Notes under the pieces: model-generated
Database searches by the model: none
Told to the model about the DNA's origin: nothing
The model's input: the letters and a program-made list of their open reading frames with translations, nothing else
Program-made: the position numbers and the translations under genes
Origin: Corynebacterium anserum
GTDB lineage: Bacteria; Actinomycetota; Actinomycetes; Mycobacteriales; Mycobacteriaceae
Direction of reading: 5' to 3'
Length of the DNA stretch: 64,000 bases
Assembly (NCBI RefSeq): GCF_014262665.1
Contig: NZ_CP046883.1
Coordinates: 1,798,001 to 1,862,000 of the forward strand
Part shown: positions 48,275 through 57,647 of the stretch, piece by piece
How the letters are laid out: every line of letters begins with the position of its first letter
Position numbering within the stretch: the first letter of the stretch is position 1

Positions 48275-49447
48275 ATGCTGGCCGTCAGCATTTCCGTGCC
48301 ATCAACGGGCACGATCATCAACGCAGCAGTAGCAGACCATGTACCGGTCGCTGAGCTCATTCCACACCTTGTGGAGCAGGAAACGACAATTGAACCAGGG
48401 CAACACTGGGTACTCACACGCGCTTTAACGGCAATTCGCCCGGAACAATCCCTTATCGACGCCGGAGTGCGTCCCGGCGAGCGTCTCACTCTCGATCTCG
48501 CACACGTTCCTGCACCGCAACCAGAAGCCATCGAAGAGCTCTCCGGACCTATTCGCGGCAACTACGGAGTATGGATTATGGCGGGTATTGCAGCCTTATT
48601 GAGTTGGCATTCCGCACCGTTATTTCATCCCACCACATCACACGGCGCCGCAGCCTGGGGTCTGCCCACTGGCCAAGTCATGAGCAATCCCACTGTCCTC
48701 ATTTCCTCAGTATTGACTACGCTCTGTGGCTTTGCGTGTGCAGCTGGATCTCTCTATGACAAGAAATACACCTACATTGCCGCCATAATTGGTTTCGGTA
48801 TAGGTCTCAATATCAATGTTTTAGGTGCATGCGTCTGCGCTGCACTGCTTGTGTGGCGAGCAGGCATTGCACGAATCGCCACCGTTACGCTCACGGTATT
48901 TGCGGCCATCAACATCCATCCCGGGCTCACACTGATCGTGGCGCTCATAGCCCTCGCCTATTCAGGTCAACTCTCGGTGGGAATCGCTGGCATCACCCTA
49001 CCTAAAGTCCCTGCTACAGGCCTATTTCAGGAAACGACAAGCTCCCGCGCTGGGTCCATCGTTACCGTGCATTCCACGCTCGTTATCAGCTTCTGTGCAG
49101 TCATACTGGCGTGCTTCTACCAGCTCATCCCATGGGGCACTGAACCTAACGGTTGGTTAATAGCCTTGGCCCTCGCCGTGGCCGGCTGCGGAGCAAGCGC
49201 TCGAGGTACACGGCCCATCCATGCATCAGCAATGCTCATAACCTCCGCGCTTCTCATTCTATGGATCTCGTTGCATGTTCCCTGGGGCATTGCAGGCCTG
49301 GCGCTGGTCGGTCTACCCGCTGTACGTATTACGTCACCGATGCTCGGCCGCCTCATTGATTTATTGGAAGCCCTAGCTTTTACCGTCGCTATTCCCCTCG
49401 CCTTATACACGACGGGTATTTTCACCATCATCAGGGGGATTGGATAA
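48275..49447 (+). CDS. eccD4: ESX-4 membrane channel protein EccD
   Basis: 390-aa polytopic protein. The N-terminal ~90 residues are the ubiquitin-like (YukD) domain (MLAVSISVPSTGTIINAAVA, then VLTRALTAIRPEQSLIDAGV). Many hydrophobic helices follow (YGVWIMAGIAALLSWHSA, NPTVLISSVLTTLCGFACAA, KYTYIAAIIGFGIGLNINVL and so on). EccD in mycobacteria usually has 11 helices and 450-500 aa; this one is somewhat shorter. The ATG follows AAGGGGG by 8 nt. It is the first gene of eccD-mycP, whose start is 2 bp after the eccD stop. Confidence 0.9.
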   Translation: MLAVSISVPSTGTIINAAVADHVPVAELIPHLVEQETTIEPGQHWVLTRALTAIRPEQSLIDAGVRPGERLTLDLAHVPAPQPEAIEELSGPIRGNYGVWIMAGIAALLSWHSAPLFHPTTSHGAAAWGLPTGQVMSNPTVLISSVLTTLCGFACAAGSLYDKKYTYIAAIIGFGIGLNINVLGACVCAALLVWRAGIARIATVTLTVFAAINIHPGLTLIVALIALAYSGQLSVGIAGITLPKVPATGLFQETTSSRAGSIVTVHSTLVISFCAVILACFYQLIPWGTEPNGWLIALALAVAGCGASARGTRPIHASAMLITSALLILWISLHVPWGIAGLALVGLPAVRITSPMLGRLIDLLEALAFTVAIPLALYTTGIFTIIRGIG

Positions 49448-49449
49448 AC

Positions 49450-50628
49450 ATGCCCACGCAATACACACACTGCGCCACACCGATCACCGGCCCCTCGCTC
49501 CCCCTCGATGTAGGCGACATTCCCCATGCCATCACCACAGGCAACAACGTCCCTATAGCCCTCATAGACACAGGTGCAGCCAACCCCGGTACGTCTGGCG
49601 ATCGAGACCATTGTCTTCTCCACGGCACGGCAGTCGCCTCCGTCCTCAAAAGCATTGCTCCTGGTGCCGACATACGGTCAGTGCGTCATTCTCCACACCC
49701 CGAGCGGTCCAACGGCACCGTCGCCGATCTAGTCAATGCTATTAATCGCGCTCTCCAAGAAAAACCAACAGTACTCAACATCTCTATGGTGACATGCGAA
49801 GACACACCTCAACTCAGAGATGCCATTGCGCGGGCTCACAAACAAAATGTGCTCGTAGTGGCGTCGGTTGGTAACAGAGGGCAATGCGACGAAAAGACCG
49901 CACCATACCCAGCCATGATCGACGGAGTACTCGCAGTAGGGGCAGTAGAGCCCCGGCACCCAGACCCCACCACAGGCACATGGGACGCAGGCAGAGTTGT
50001 CGCGCACTACAACGCACCAGGGCCATGGGCCGACATCTACGCACCTGGAGGACCAGTGAGTGCGCAACTCACAATGGACGGGAAGGTACATACCATTGTG
50101 GGCGACCCCCAGCCCTTCACCGGCACGTCTTTTGCTGCCCCCGTGGTAAGTGCTACCGCTGCGTTAGTGTGGCAAATCCTGCCAGACGCACCCGCTAACC
50201 TCGTGCGCTCCATCATGCTCGATAGCGCCCACCCCGGCGGAGCTTCCCCAGGCACATCCGTTCCAATACGTGTGATCAACCCCCAAGCAGCCGTGGAACT
50301 GGCGCTATCCCACAGAGATAAACACACATTCCCTCCATCTCAACACCACAAACCGGATCAACACGCGCACACTTTTCACTCGGAAGATCATACGCTGGAA
50401 TTATCAGTGCAAGCACACCCCATTGAACCTGTTCATAACGATTATTCTGTCCCCGGTGCTTTATCCCTGTTGGTGTTTGTCGTAGGCATCGTCACATTAA
50501 TCGCCCGCGCGTTATCTTCAGAAAGAAGACCTGCATTCGGCAACACCGACAACACACGCCACGGCGCAGACTGCACACCCGGAAAGCCCAATACCTCAAT
50601 ATCCTCTTCACGCCCAATAGAAAAATAG
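49450..50628 (+). CDS. mycP4: ESX-4 mycosin (subtilisin-like protease) MycP
   Basis: 392-aa subtilisin-like protease of type VII secretion. The catalytic triad is Asp in VPIALIDTGAANPG near residue 39, His in CLLHGTAVASVLKSI near 59, and Ser in FTGTSFAAPVVSATAALVW near 224. A C-terminal helix (PGALSLLVFVVGIVTLIARA) anchors it. The N-terminus MPTQYTHCATPITGPSLPLD shows no signal peptide, whereas MycP proteins normally have one to place the protease outside; no earlier start is available in this frame. The ATG follows the eccD stop by 2 bp. The last 187 bp overlap the convergent eccB gene, including the membrane anchor. Confidence 0.9.
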   Translation: MPTQYTHCATPITGPSLPLDVGDIPHAITTGNNVPIALIDTGAANPGTSGDRDHCLLHGTAVASVLKSIAPGADIRSVRHSPHPERSNGTVADLVNAINRALQEKPTVLNISMVTCEDTPQLRDAIARAHKQNVLVVASVGNRGQCDEKTAPYPAMIDGVLAVGAVEPRHPDPTTGTWDAGRVVAHYNAPGPWADIYAPGGPVSAQLTMDGKVHTIVGDPQPFTGTSFAAPVVSATAALVWQILPDAPANLVRSIMLDSAHPGGASPGTSVPIRVINPQAAVELALSHRDKHTFPPSQHHKPDQHAHTFHSEDHTLELSVQAHPIEPVHNDYSVPGALSLLVFVVGIVTLIARALSSERRPAFGNTDNTRHGADCTPGKPNTSISSSRPIEK

Positions 50629-51683
50629 AGCCCGTTCTCACTCACCAACGCGAAACCACGTTCAGTGACAACGGCCGAGGTACCACGCGGGCCAAAGAAA
50701 TGCTCCCCGTCGTACGCCGGCGCCTGTGGTTGCCTTAGTTTCCCCACTTCATTCGGAAGTTGCATGCCTTGGGGCTCACCCAAGCCTTTGCTTCCGGCAC
50801 AGAGCATTTCTGGTTCCGCCCACTGCACGTCGTGCTGGGGTACTCCTTCCAACACCTCCACACGAGGCTTCTCCACGACCTCCTGCAAACTCACGTATAT
50901 CGGCGGATGAGTGGACAATGCCTCAGCCAATTCCCTCCGCGGGCCTGTGATTTCTGCGATGCCTCCCTGACTCGCCATAAAAGCCCTATCTCCCACCAAG
51001 AGCACACGGCCTGCGACATCGAATGGAGCGGGCATCATCGTTTTTCCCTTCGGAAGCGTCACGTCAGCTTTGCGCACAAACTGTCCTGCAAAACCATCGC
51101 TGACGGGGATCGTGGGAGCGCCTAAGGCTAAGGGCGACGTGGCGTCGATTTTAAAACGCTCTTGCCCTGCCACTAACCACGTTCCACTCGGGGATTCCAA
51201 AACAGCGTGCTCATGCCAACGGACTTCTGGAGAAGCTAGCACCACTCCCGGCTCGCAGAATAAGAACTCCCGCTTCGGCGCATGCACCAACCCAGGTGCG
51301 ATGGCAATGCCCATCGAATCGCCGATGGGAAACTGAGCTAGCTGCTCCGACGTAGTTTTCTGCACCTCAGCAGGCTGCCTTAAAACAAGACGGGCGCTAG
51401 CCACGTTAGTTATCGGATGGAACGCATCCTCAAGGCGTACATGCAGCGTTCCTGACTCATCAACCACCAAAGGCGTCTCCCCAATGGAGGGCTGCGGGCG
51501 GAGCAAACCGAGCATCACTGCACCTCCGGCGATGAGCAAACTCGCCAACACCCCCACGAAAATCGCACGCCGCTGACTCCTCAGCGGATCGTGGGCCATC
51601 CGCGGATCACCGATCACCAGCGCCAATTCCAGTCGGCGCAGCAGAAAGCCGTAACCAGATACCTGAATACCTGTAGTTCGCAT
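50442..51683 (-). CDS. eccB4: ESX-4 membrane protein EccB
   Basis: 413-aa core component of the ESX membrane complex. The conserved N-terminal cytosolic signature is QVSGYGFLLRRLELALVIGD followed by PRMAHDPLRSQRR, then one membrane helix near residue 40 (IFVGVLASLLIAGGAVMLGL) and a large periplasmic domain with VLRQPAEVQKTTSEQ, GLVHAPKREFLFCEP and GRVLLVGDRAFMAS. EccB usually has about 480-530 aa, so the periplasmic domain is short. It is transcribed towards mycP, overlapping its end by 187 bp, so both transcripts run through each other. Confidence 0.92.
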   Translation of the reverse strand: MRTTGIQVSGYGFLLRRLELALVIGDPRMAHDPLRSQRRAIFVGVLASLLIAGGAVMLGLLRPQPSIGETPLVVDESGTLHVRLEDAFHPITNVASARLVLRQPAEVQKTTSEQLAQFPIGDSMGIAIAPGLVHAPKREFLFCEPGVVLASPEVRWHEHAVLESPSGTWLVAGQERFKIDATSPLALGAPTIPVSDGFAGQFVRKADVTLPKGKTMMPAPFDVAGRVLLVGDRAFMASQGGIAEITGPRRELAEALSTHPPIYVSLQEVVEKPRVEVLEGVPQHDVQWAEPEMLCAGSKGLGEPQGMQLPNEVGKLRQPQAPAYDGEHFFGPRGTSAVVTERGFALVSENGLYFSIGREEDIEVLGFPGVQSAPWRVLSVLPNAGLLSEDNARAINVTMPTTNTNRDKAPGTE

Positions 51684-51956
51684 TAATCCCCCTTATCATG
51701 TCGCGCGCTGTTTATAAGGCCGTCCCCCAACGGATCCAAGGGAATCCGTCTCACGCGCTGTTTTACTTGTTCCAGCTCAGTATGGCACGCCAGGGCGCAC
51801 GTTGCTTCCCGTTTGACGATACCCTCTCCTTTTCACTGGGTTTCGCTACTTTTTGCTGAGCACGACCGAATATTTTGATTAGATAGAGTCCACAAGCAAG
51901 AAGCAGGCCAGCCCAAGGATGGCGGTACGCTTTTGGGGTTGTGAGGGGGATAACTC

Positions 51957-52925
51957 ATGGATCATCCGGCGGAGATAAATCTCGGAGGGCTCATGCTGTG
52001 TGTAGTGCTGGCTCTCCTCGCGCTAGCCAGCGCAGCAGCATTGATGCTGCATAGCCGTAGAGAACAAACGCACACGCTGCGCTGGTTTACGCTTTCCTCA
52101 GCTCCGCAGCATTTCTGGCATGGGGCTGAAAGCCGGACAATCGACCGCCATGCTCTACTTGCTCCACTTCGATTGGAGGATTCTGACCCGGCACCATTAT
52201 TGTGGCGTCACTCATCTATGAACTTTTTCCTTATCGGGGTGCCTGAACGAGTCAGTTCAGCGTTAGTTTTTGCGGCCGCAGCATGTGGGGTGAAGGCGCG
52301 AGAATTCCACGACACCCCGGATTCTTCCGACACCCTGCGTCCTCTCCCCGACAAGCTCACTATCCCCGCGAGCCCCGAATGGAGCATCGGATTACTACCC
52401 TCAGGTGAGGTGCTTTCACTCAATTGTGTTCCGGGCAGCACCGTCGTTGTGTGCGCCCAGCAGTCCGTGCTGCACCACGTCACCCGTGACATACGCTGGT
52501 ATAAAGAGGATTTCTCCGTCATCTCCGCTACCCATTCTGTTTCCGTGTATGAGGCGTGGAAAGCTGCGTGGGATCCGGCGGGTGTGCGCGTGGTTCTCTG
52601 TCCTTTATCCGCCGACGCCACTTATTCCCTCCTCAACCGTGACACCCTGACCGCCAGTGATGTTCTCAATGTGACGAAAGCACACGTTCTGGCAGACATA
52701 GTTCTACTGATGGCCAGCGACGGGTCAGCACAGCTATTCCACCGAGAGTACCGACGCAGCTTTAGTGCCGTAACTCCTCGTCCGAACGCACGGCCCGTGT
52801 CGCCAACGCCCGAGCTGCCAGCTCATCATCCTCCGGGTAATCCACCCTCACGAGGTTTAAGCCGTTTCCTGGCGCCACGGGCACGCTCGAACTCCGTTGC
52901 TTTTCCCGCAGCAAATCGCCGGTGA
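51957..52925 (+). CDS. Unassigned N-terminally membrane-anchored protein in the ESX-4 locus
   Basis: 322-aa protein between eccB and truA. One N-terminal helix is clear ([20 protein letters not shown]), then a soluble part with [38 protein letters not shown] and [17 protein letters not shown], and a Pro/Arg/Ser-rich C-terminal tail ([20 protein letters not shown]). It might be an EccE-like subunit (which has N-terminal helices and is missing from other ESX-4 loci) or a nonhomologous accessory protein; I see no diagnostic EccE motif. The ATG is preceded by AGGGGGATAACTC. The last 164 bp overlap truA tail to tail; that section is the low-complexity tail and might be artefactual if translation ends earlier, but no earlier stop exists. 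Confidence 0.7.
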   Translation: MDHPAEINLGGLMLCVVLALLALASAAALMLHSRREQTHTLRWFTLSSAPQHFWHGAESRTIDRHALLAPLRLEDSDPAPLLWRHSSMNFFLIGVPERVSSALVFAAAACGVKAREFHDTPDSSDTLRPLPDKLTIPASPEWSIGLLPSGEVLSLNCVPGSTVVVCAQQSVLHHVTRDIRWYKEDFSVISATHSVSVYEAWKAAWDPAGVRVVLCPLSADATYSLLNRDTLTASDVLNVTKAHVLADIVLLMASDGSAQLFHREYRRSFSAVTPRPNARPVSPTPELPAHHPPGNPPSRGLSRFLAPRARSNSVAFPAANRR

Positions 52926-53628
52926 AGCTTTCAGATCTGCGTCCCTCCCCCACCGTTAGACACGCCCCAACGATAGAGCGCACCATCGACCAGCAAAAAG
53001 CATCGGCGACGACATGTGCCTCATATGTGTGCGGTTCACTTGGTGTGGACACATCCGTCCACTCAAATACCTGCAGTTCACGAATGGTCGTTGCGCCGTC
53101 ACGTGCTTTGCAAAACGCGGCAAAATCGTTAAGCCCGATGAGTGCATCTGCGGCCGCCTGCACTTTTGTGAGCTCCACCGGGCGTCTCCACACGGCTGTA
53201 TCGCGGGCACGCACTGGGAGTGGACCAGCCGGATTGGTTGTCACCCGGTAAATATAGTGACGGCGTAACGCCGAAAATCTGGCGTCGAACCCTACGGGTG
53301 CCATCGACGCGGCGGACAACCTGAGGTCCTCCGGCAGCATGCGCGACAGACGGCGCACCAAATCTTCGGGGCAGGTTAAGGAACGCTGAGTGAAAGCGCT
53401 GGCTGGAATGTCGGCGTGGCACACTTGTCCATCAGCATGCACGCCGGCGTCTGTTCTGCCGGCGACGACCAATTGAATCGGATGGCGGGTCACCAACGAC
53501 AGCTTCTCTTCGAGTACACCAGCGACGGTGCGCAAACCTCCCTTCTGCGCTGCCCAACCATGAAAGTCAGTGCCATCGTAAGACACATCGAGACGGACGC
53601 GGATGGTCTGCTCAGATGCGTCGATCAT
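52762..53628 (-). CDS. truA: tRNA pseudouridine synthase A
   Basis: 288 aa. It makes pseudouridine at positions 38-40 of the tRNA anticodon stem. The catalytic aspartate is in [20 protein letters not shown] near residue 56, after [20 protein letters not shown]. Later family motifs are [18 protein letters not shown] and [20 protein letters not shown]. The ATG at 53628 ([13 protein letters not shown]) has GAGGAG about 9 nt upstream; the frame continues to 53739 without a better start. It follows rplQ on the same strand after a terminator. The 3' end overlaps the convergent 322-aa gene by 164 bp. Confidence 0.95.
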   Translation of the reverse strand: MIDASEQTIRVRLDVSYDGTDFHGWAAQKGGLRTVAGVLEEKLSLVTRHPIQLVVAGRTDAGVHADGQVCHADIPASAFTQRSLTCPEDLVRRLSRMLPEDLRLSAASMAPVGFDARFSALRRHYIYRVTTNPAGPLPVRARDTAVWRRPVELTKVQAAADALIGLNDFAAFCKARDGATTIRELQVFEWTDVSTPSEPHTYEAHVVADAFCWSMVRSIVGACLTVGEGRRSESFTGDLLREKQRSSSVPVAPGNGLNLVRVDYPEDDELAARALATRAVRSDEELRH

Positions 53629-53835
53629 GCTATTTCTCCTCGTCATTAACAAATTTTCTGCACCGATAGACCACGGGATCCTGCCAAGTACGCGGTGATG
53701 CTCTGTTGAGTGTAGTGCACGGGATAGAGGCCACAGCATTCACCAATAGATCGCAGTGGCGGTCTCGGGAGTTGTAATGAGGTACGCGCAAAAAAGAAAA
53801 GAAATGAGATGGTCAGATAAAGAACAAAAGAAAAG

Positions 53836-53873
53836 ACGGGGCGAAACCACAACGCTGTGCGATTTCGCCCCGT
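53836..53873 (-). terminator. Intrinsic terminator after rplQ
   Basis: ACGGGGCGAAA (53836-53846) pairs perfectly with TTTCGCCCCGT (53863-53873). On the minus strand the hairpin is followed by CTTTTCTTTTGTTC, a T-rich tail. It lies 45 bp after the rplQ stop and separates the rpsM-rplQ operon from truA. Confidence 0.9.
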
Positions 53874-53917
53874 ACCAAGTCTCTAGCCTGGGCGACTAGG
53901 AATCCCATGGACGATGA

Positions 53918-54394
53918 TTAGTCCTCCTTGGACTCCTCAGCCTTAGCTTCCTCAGCCTTGGACTCCTCAGCCTTAGCTTCCTCAGCCTTCTTGGAGGCAG
54001 CTGCGCGAGTTGCGCGGGAAGCCTCGGTAGAAGCGGTTGGCTCGGTCACCAGGGAGATCTGGGACATAGGGGCGTTGTCGCCCTTGCGGTTCTCCAGTTT
54101 GATGATACGGGTGTAGCCACCGTCGCGGCCCTCGAACTTCGGTGCCAGCTCATTGAACAAGTAAGCAACAACTTCTTTGTTCGGGATGAGCTTCAACACG
54201 TTGCGACGGTCAGCCAAGGTGCCGCCCTTAGCCTTGGTGATGATTTTCTCTGCGTATGGGCGCAGCAGCTTTGCCTTGGCATCGGTGGTCTTGATGGCGC
54301 CGTGCTCGAACAGCTGAGCAGCCAGGTTAGACAGGATCTTCTTCTGGTGGGAAGCAGATCCGCCAAGACGGGCGCCCTTCTTTGGGGTAGGCAT
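53918..54394 (-). CDS. rplQ: 50S ribosomal protein L17
   Basis: 158 aa; the core is [40 protein letters not shown] and [20 protein letters not shown]. The usual length is near 120; here a C-terminal tail of about 40 residues is rich in Ala, Glu, Lys and Ser and carries an internal repeat (EEAKAEESK). Similar tails occur in other actinobacterial L17 proteins. The ATG has a GAGGAGAA Shine-Dalgarno. Last gene of the operon, before an intrinsic terminator. Confidence 0.96.
   Translation of the reverse strand: MPTPKKGARLGGSASHQKKILSNLAAQLFEHGAIKTTDAKAKLLRPYAEKIITKAKGGTLADRRNVLKLIPNKEVVAYLFNELAPKFEGRDGGYTRIIKLENRKGDNAPMSQISLVTEPTASTEASRATRAAASKKAEEAKAEESKAEEAKAEESKED
53930..53989. repeat. 30-bp direct tandem repeat inside rplQ
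   Basis: Two perfect 30-bp copies (53930-53959 and 53960-53989) in the 3' end of rplQ encode ten residues each of the Lys/Ala/Glu/Ser tail. In-frame repeats like this can change in copy number by slippage, making the tail length variable between strains. Confidence 0.9.
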
Positions 54395-54438
54395 TTCTTC
54401 TCCTCGTTGGAATGTATGTGAGCGCTTCGTAAAGCGAC

Positions 54439-55452
54439 TTACTCCGCGATGTCCTCGCCCTCGGTGTCTACAAAGTCGCCAGTGACGGCATCGTAGCCCT
54501 CGATCTCAGTTACGTCGAAGCCCTCTGGGGAATCCTTCAGTCCAAGACCCAAGCCAGCAAGCTTGATCTTGACCTCGTTAATGGACTTCTGGCCAAAGTT
54601 ACGGATGTCCAGCAGATCGGACTCCGTGCGAGCAGCCAGTTCGCCGACGGTGTGGATTTCTTCACGCTTCAGGCAGTTGTAAGAACGAACAGAGAAATTC
54701 AGATCTTCGATTGCCATGTTGTAGGCAGCAATGTGCTCGGTCTCCTGCGGAGATGGTCCGATCTCGATGCCCTCGGCCTCGAAGTTCAGTTCCTGTGCCA
54801 GGCCGAAGAGCTCCACCAGGGTCTTACCTGCGGATGCCATTGCGTCGCGCGCGGTGATGGAGTTCTTGGTCTCTACATCTAAAATCAGCTTGTCAAAGTC
54901 GGTACGCTGCTCAACACGCGTGGCTTCCACCTTGTAGCTGACCTTCAAAACTGGAGAGTAAATCTGGTCAATAGGAATACGCCCAATCTCAGAAGAAGCG
55001 GAAGCGGCAGGAACATAGCCACGTCCACGCTCAACAACCAGCTCGATGTCCAATTTTCCCTGTTCATTGAGGGTAGCGATGTGAAGATCCGGGTTGTGAA
55101 CCTCCACGCCAGCTGGTGGCATCACGTCCGCACCGGTTACCTCGCCAGCACCTTCCTTACGGATGTACATCGTGACTGGTTCATCAGACTCGCTGGATAG
55201 AACCAAAGACTTGATGTTCAGGATGATGTCAGAGACATCCTCCTTCACGCCAGGAATGGTGGTGAACTCATGGAGAACACCTTCGATGCGGATGGAAGTT
55301 ACTGCTGCTCCAGGGATGGAAGACAGGAGTGTACGACGCAGGGAGTTACCGAGGGTGTAGCCGAAGCCTGGCTCCAGTGGTTCGATGACGAACCGGGAAC
55401 GAGACTGATCGATGTACTCCTCGGTAAGCGCTGGACGCTGAGAAATAAGCAT
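54439..55452 (-). CDS. rpoA: RNA polymerase alpha subunit
   Basis: 337 aa. N-terminal assembly domain: [40 protein letters not shown] and [21 protein letters not shown]-terminal domain: [20 protein letters not shown], then [20 protein letters not shown], the helix-hairpin-helix part that touches UP elements and activators. The extra C-terminal residues ([20 protein letters not shown]) are acidic, as in other corynebacteria. It lies between rpsD (117-bp gap) and rplQ (44-bp gap), the standard order. Confidence 0.98.
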   Translation of the reverse strand: MLISQRPALTEEYIDQSRSRFVIEPLEPGFGYTLGNSLRRTLLSSIPGAAVTSIRIEGVLHEFTTIPGVKEDVSDIILNIKSLVLSSESDEPVTMYIRKEGAGEVTGADVMPPAGVEVHNPDLHIATLNEQGKLDIELVVERGRGYVPAASASSEIGRIPIDQIYSPVLKVSYKVEATRVEQRTDFDKLILDVETKNSITARDAMASAGKTLVELFGLAQELNFEAEGIEIGPSPQETEHIAAYNMAIEDLNFSVRSYNCLKREEIHTVGELAARTESDLLDIRNFGQKSINEVKIKLAGLGLGLKDSPEGFDVTEIEGYDAVTGDFVDTEGEDIAE

Positions 55453-55569
55453 TGTCTGAATTCTCCTTGTCGGCGACCGCTATATGACGCCGGTAGAGGG
55501 ATGCCGCCTTGAGCCCACCAAGTTGCGGGAGCAAGTACGGCTCGCGAAAGTGTGTCGGGTGTTTCTCTA

Positions 55570-56175
55570 CTACTTGGAGTAGAGCTCGACGATGAGCTGC
55601 TCCTGCAGCGGAATGTCGATCTGAGCGCGCTCGGGCAGCTGGTGCACGAGGATGCGCAGAGTTGCTGGTACGACCTGCAGCCAGGCTGGCACAACGGCGT
55701 CAACGAGACGCTCCTGAGCCTCTTCGAACCACAGCATCGAGCGAGACTTCTCGCGAACATCGATGATGTCGTACTGAGAGACCCGGAAGGAAGGAACGTT
55801 GATCTTCTTACCGTTGACGGTGAAGTGTCCATGAGAGACGAGCTGGCGAGCCTGACGGCGAGTACGAGCCAGACCAGCGCGGTACACGACGTTGTCGAGA
55901 CGAGATTCCAGCAGGATCACCAAGTTGTCACCGGTCTTACCTGGCTGACGGTTTGCCTCAGCGTAGTAACGACGGAACTGCTTTTCCAGAACGCCGTAGG
56001 TGTACTTTGCCTTCTGCTTCTCTTGAAGCTGCAGCAAGTACTCGGACTCCTTGATGCGTGCGCGACCAGCCTGTCCTGGAGGGTATGGACGGCGCTCGAA
56101 GGAGCTGTCACCACCGACGAGATCGACGCGGAGGCGACGGGACTTGCGGGTAGCAGGGCCAGTATAACGAGCCAT
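55570..56175 (-). CDS. rpsD: 30S ribosomal protein S4
   Basis: 201 aa, primary rRNA binder of the small subunit. It begins MARYTGPATRKSRRLRVDLV and has ERRPYPPGQAGRARIKESEY, the S4 RNA-binding domain RLDNVVYRAGLARTRRQARQ and LVSHGHFTVNGKKINVPSFR, and ends EQLIVELYSK. No zinc-binding cysteines are present, so this is the C-minus form. GATA-rich sequence and AAAGGATAGGG precede the ATG. It follows rpsK by 26 bp. Confidence 0.98.
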   Translation of the reverse strand: MARYTGPATRKSRRLRVDLVGGDSSFERRPYPPGQAGRARIKESEYLLQLQEKQKAKYTYGVLEKQFRRYYAEANRQPGKTGDNLVILLESRLDNVVYRAGLARTRRQARQLVSHGHFTVNGKKINVPSFRVSQYDIIDVREKSRSMLWFEEAQERLVDAVVPAWLQVVPATLRILVHQLPERAQIDIPLQEQLIVELYSK

Positions 56176-56201
56176 GATGTATCCCTATCCTTTCTTAGAA
56201 A

Positions 56202-56606
56202 TTAGACGCGACGACGCTTCGGAGGACGGCAACCGTTGTGTGGCTGTGGAGTCACATCAGCGATGGTTCCTACCTCGAGGCCTGCGGTGGACAGGGAGCG
56301 GATGGCGGTTTCGCGACCGGAGCCCGGGCCCTTGACGAACACGTCAACCTTCTTCATGCCATGTTCCATTGCCTTACGAGCAGCGGACTCGGCTGCCATC
56401 TGTGCAGCGAATGGAGTGGACTTACGGGATCCCTTGAAGCCAACATGGCCAGAGGATGCCCAAGAGATCACAGCACCCTTTGGATCCGTAATGGAAACGA
56501 TGGTGTTGTTGAAGGTGGACTTGATGTATGCGTGGCCCTGGGCCACATTCTTCTTAACGACGCGACGGCCGGTACGGCGAGCGCCGGAACGAGTCTTTGG
56601 AGGCAT
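56202..56606 (-). CDS. rpsK: 30S ribosomal protein S11
   Basis: 134 aa. Conserved parts are [40 protein letters not shown] and [20 protein letters not shown], ending [12 protein letters not shown]. It sits on the platform of the small subunit near the mRNA exit. The ATG overlaps the rpsM stop (TAATG), so translation is coupled. Confidence 0.98.
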   Translation of the reverse strand: MPPKTRSGARRTGRRVVKKNVAQGHAYIKSTFNNTIVSITDPKGAVISWASSGHVGFKGSRKSTPFAAQMAAESAARKAMEHGMKKVDVFVKGPGSGRETAIRSLSTAGLEVGTIADVTPQPHNGCRPPKRRRV

Positions 56607-56974
56607 TACTTCTTCTTTCCTGCGATCGTCTTCTTAGGACCCTTACGGGTACGTGCATTGGTCTTGGTGCGCTGACCGCGAACCGGCAAACCACGACGGT
56701 GGCGCAGGCCCTGGTAGGAACCAATCTCAATCTTGCGACGAATGTCAGCCTGGATTTCGCGTCGGAGGTCACCCTCCACCTTCCAGGTGTTTTCGATAAC
56801 GTCACGTAGAGCGGACAGCTGCTCGTCGGTCAGATCCTTGGAGCGCAGGTCAGGAGAGATGCCGGTCTTTTCCAGCAGCTCCTTGGAACGGGCTGGGCCA
56901 ATTCCGAAAATATAGGTGAGTGCAACCTCCATGCGCTTATCGCGTGGGAGGTCCACACCAGCAAGGCGTGCCAT
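56606..56974 (-). CDS. rpsM: 30S ribosomal protein S13
   Basis: 122 aa from the ATG at 56974 ([20 protein letters not shown]), chosen because the family begins here and GGAAGGAA lies upstream; the frame is open to 57109 without support. Conserved segments include [20 protein letters not shown] and [20 protein letters not shown], with the basic C-terminus [15 protein letters not shown]. The 247-bp gap to infA does not contain rpmJ that I can see; this gene is often placed elsewhere in corynebacteria. Confidence 0.98.
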   Translation of the reverse strand: MARLAGVDLPRDKRMEVALTYIFGIGPARSKELLEKTGISPDLRSKDLTDEQLSALRDVIENTWKVEGDLRREIQADIRRKIEIGSYQGLRHRRGLPVRGQRTKTNARTRKGPKKTIAGKKK

Positions 56975-57221
56975 ATGGCAGGTTCCTTCCGGTTCTAAAG
57001 CGGCGGTTTTCTCCATACTCATCCCGAACAACAACCCACCAGCTCTCTGCAAGTGGTGGTTTCTTGCGGGCTTCGGCCGCCGCGGCCAAAGGTAGTGATC
57101 GGAAGACACGGCGCCCCGGCCTATCAGGCTCAGAGCTGTCGAATGCTGTCCGAATGGATGTATGAAGGCTTACGTATAAAGAGTCGCTATAAGTACAACC
57201 TGCGAGCAGATCGCTGATCGT

Positions 57222-57443
57222 TTACTTGTAGCGGTAGACGATACGTCCACGGGTCAGGTCGTATGGGGAAAGCTCTACAACCACCCGATCCTCAGGCAGG
57301 ATTCGGATGTAGTGCTGGCGCATCTTACCAGAGATATGTGCGAGCACTTTGTGCCCATTATCCAGCTCAACGCGGAACATCGCGTTTGGCAAAGGCTCGA
57401 CAATGCGACCCTCAACCTCGATGGCGCCTTCCTTTTTAGCCAT
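57222..57443 (-). CDS. infA: Translation initiation factor IF-1
   Basis: 73 aa, single S1/OB-fold: [20 protein letters not shown], then [20 protein letters not shown] and [20 protein letters not shown], ending RGRIVYRYK. It binds the A site of the 30S subunit during initiation. First gene of the infA-rpsM-rpsK-rpsD-rpoA-rplQ group; map is 204 bp upstream and has its own transcription unit or read-through. The Shine-Dalgarno is AGGAC before the ATG. Confidence 0.98.
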   Translation of the reverse strand: MAKKEGAIEVEGRIVEPLPNAMFRVELDNGHKVLAHISGKMRQHYIRILPEDRVVVELSPYDLTRGRIVYRYK

Positions 57444-57647
57444 GAACGTCCTAACAAGTCTCGTGAACTGTATGTGGTCTCATGCCGGATCGTTCCACAA
57501 TCATGTCGACAATCGTGTCGAGGATCCGGCACACAGTGTCCAGCGGGAAATAAAACTCCCACACGACAGACGACTACATTACGCCCTTTATCCAGCTCAT
57601 CGCAAACTCTGCGGCTCCTCAGTCCCTGCCCATCCCATATTTACGCA

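Noticed and set aside
56975..57109. N-terminal extension of rpsM
   Set aside because: S13 begins MARLAGVD; the added 45 residues have no counterpart in the family.
56975..57221. Possible rpmJ (L36) between rpsM and infA
   Set aside because: I looked for the KPICEKCKVIRRHG-type signature on the minus strand and did not see it.
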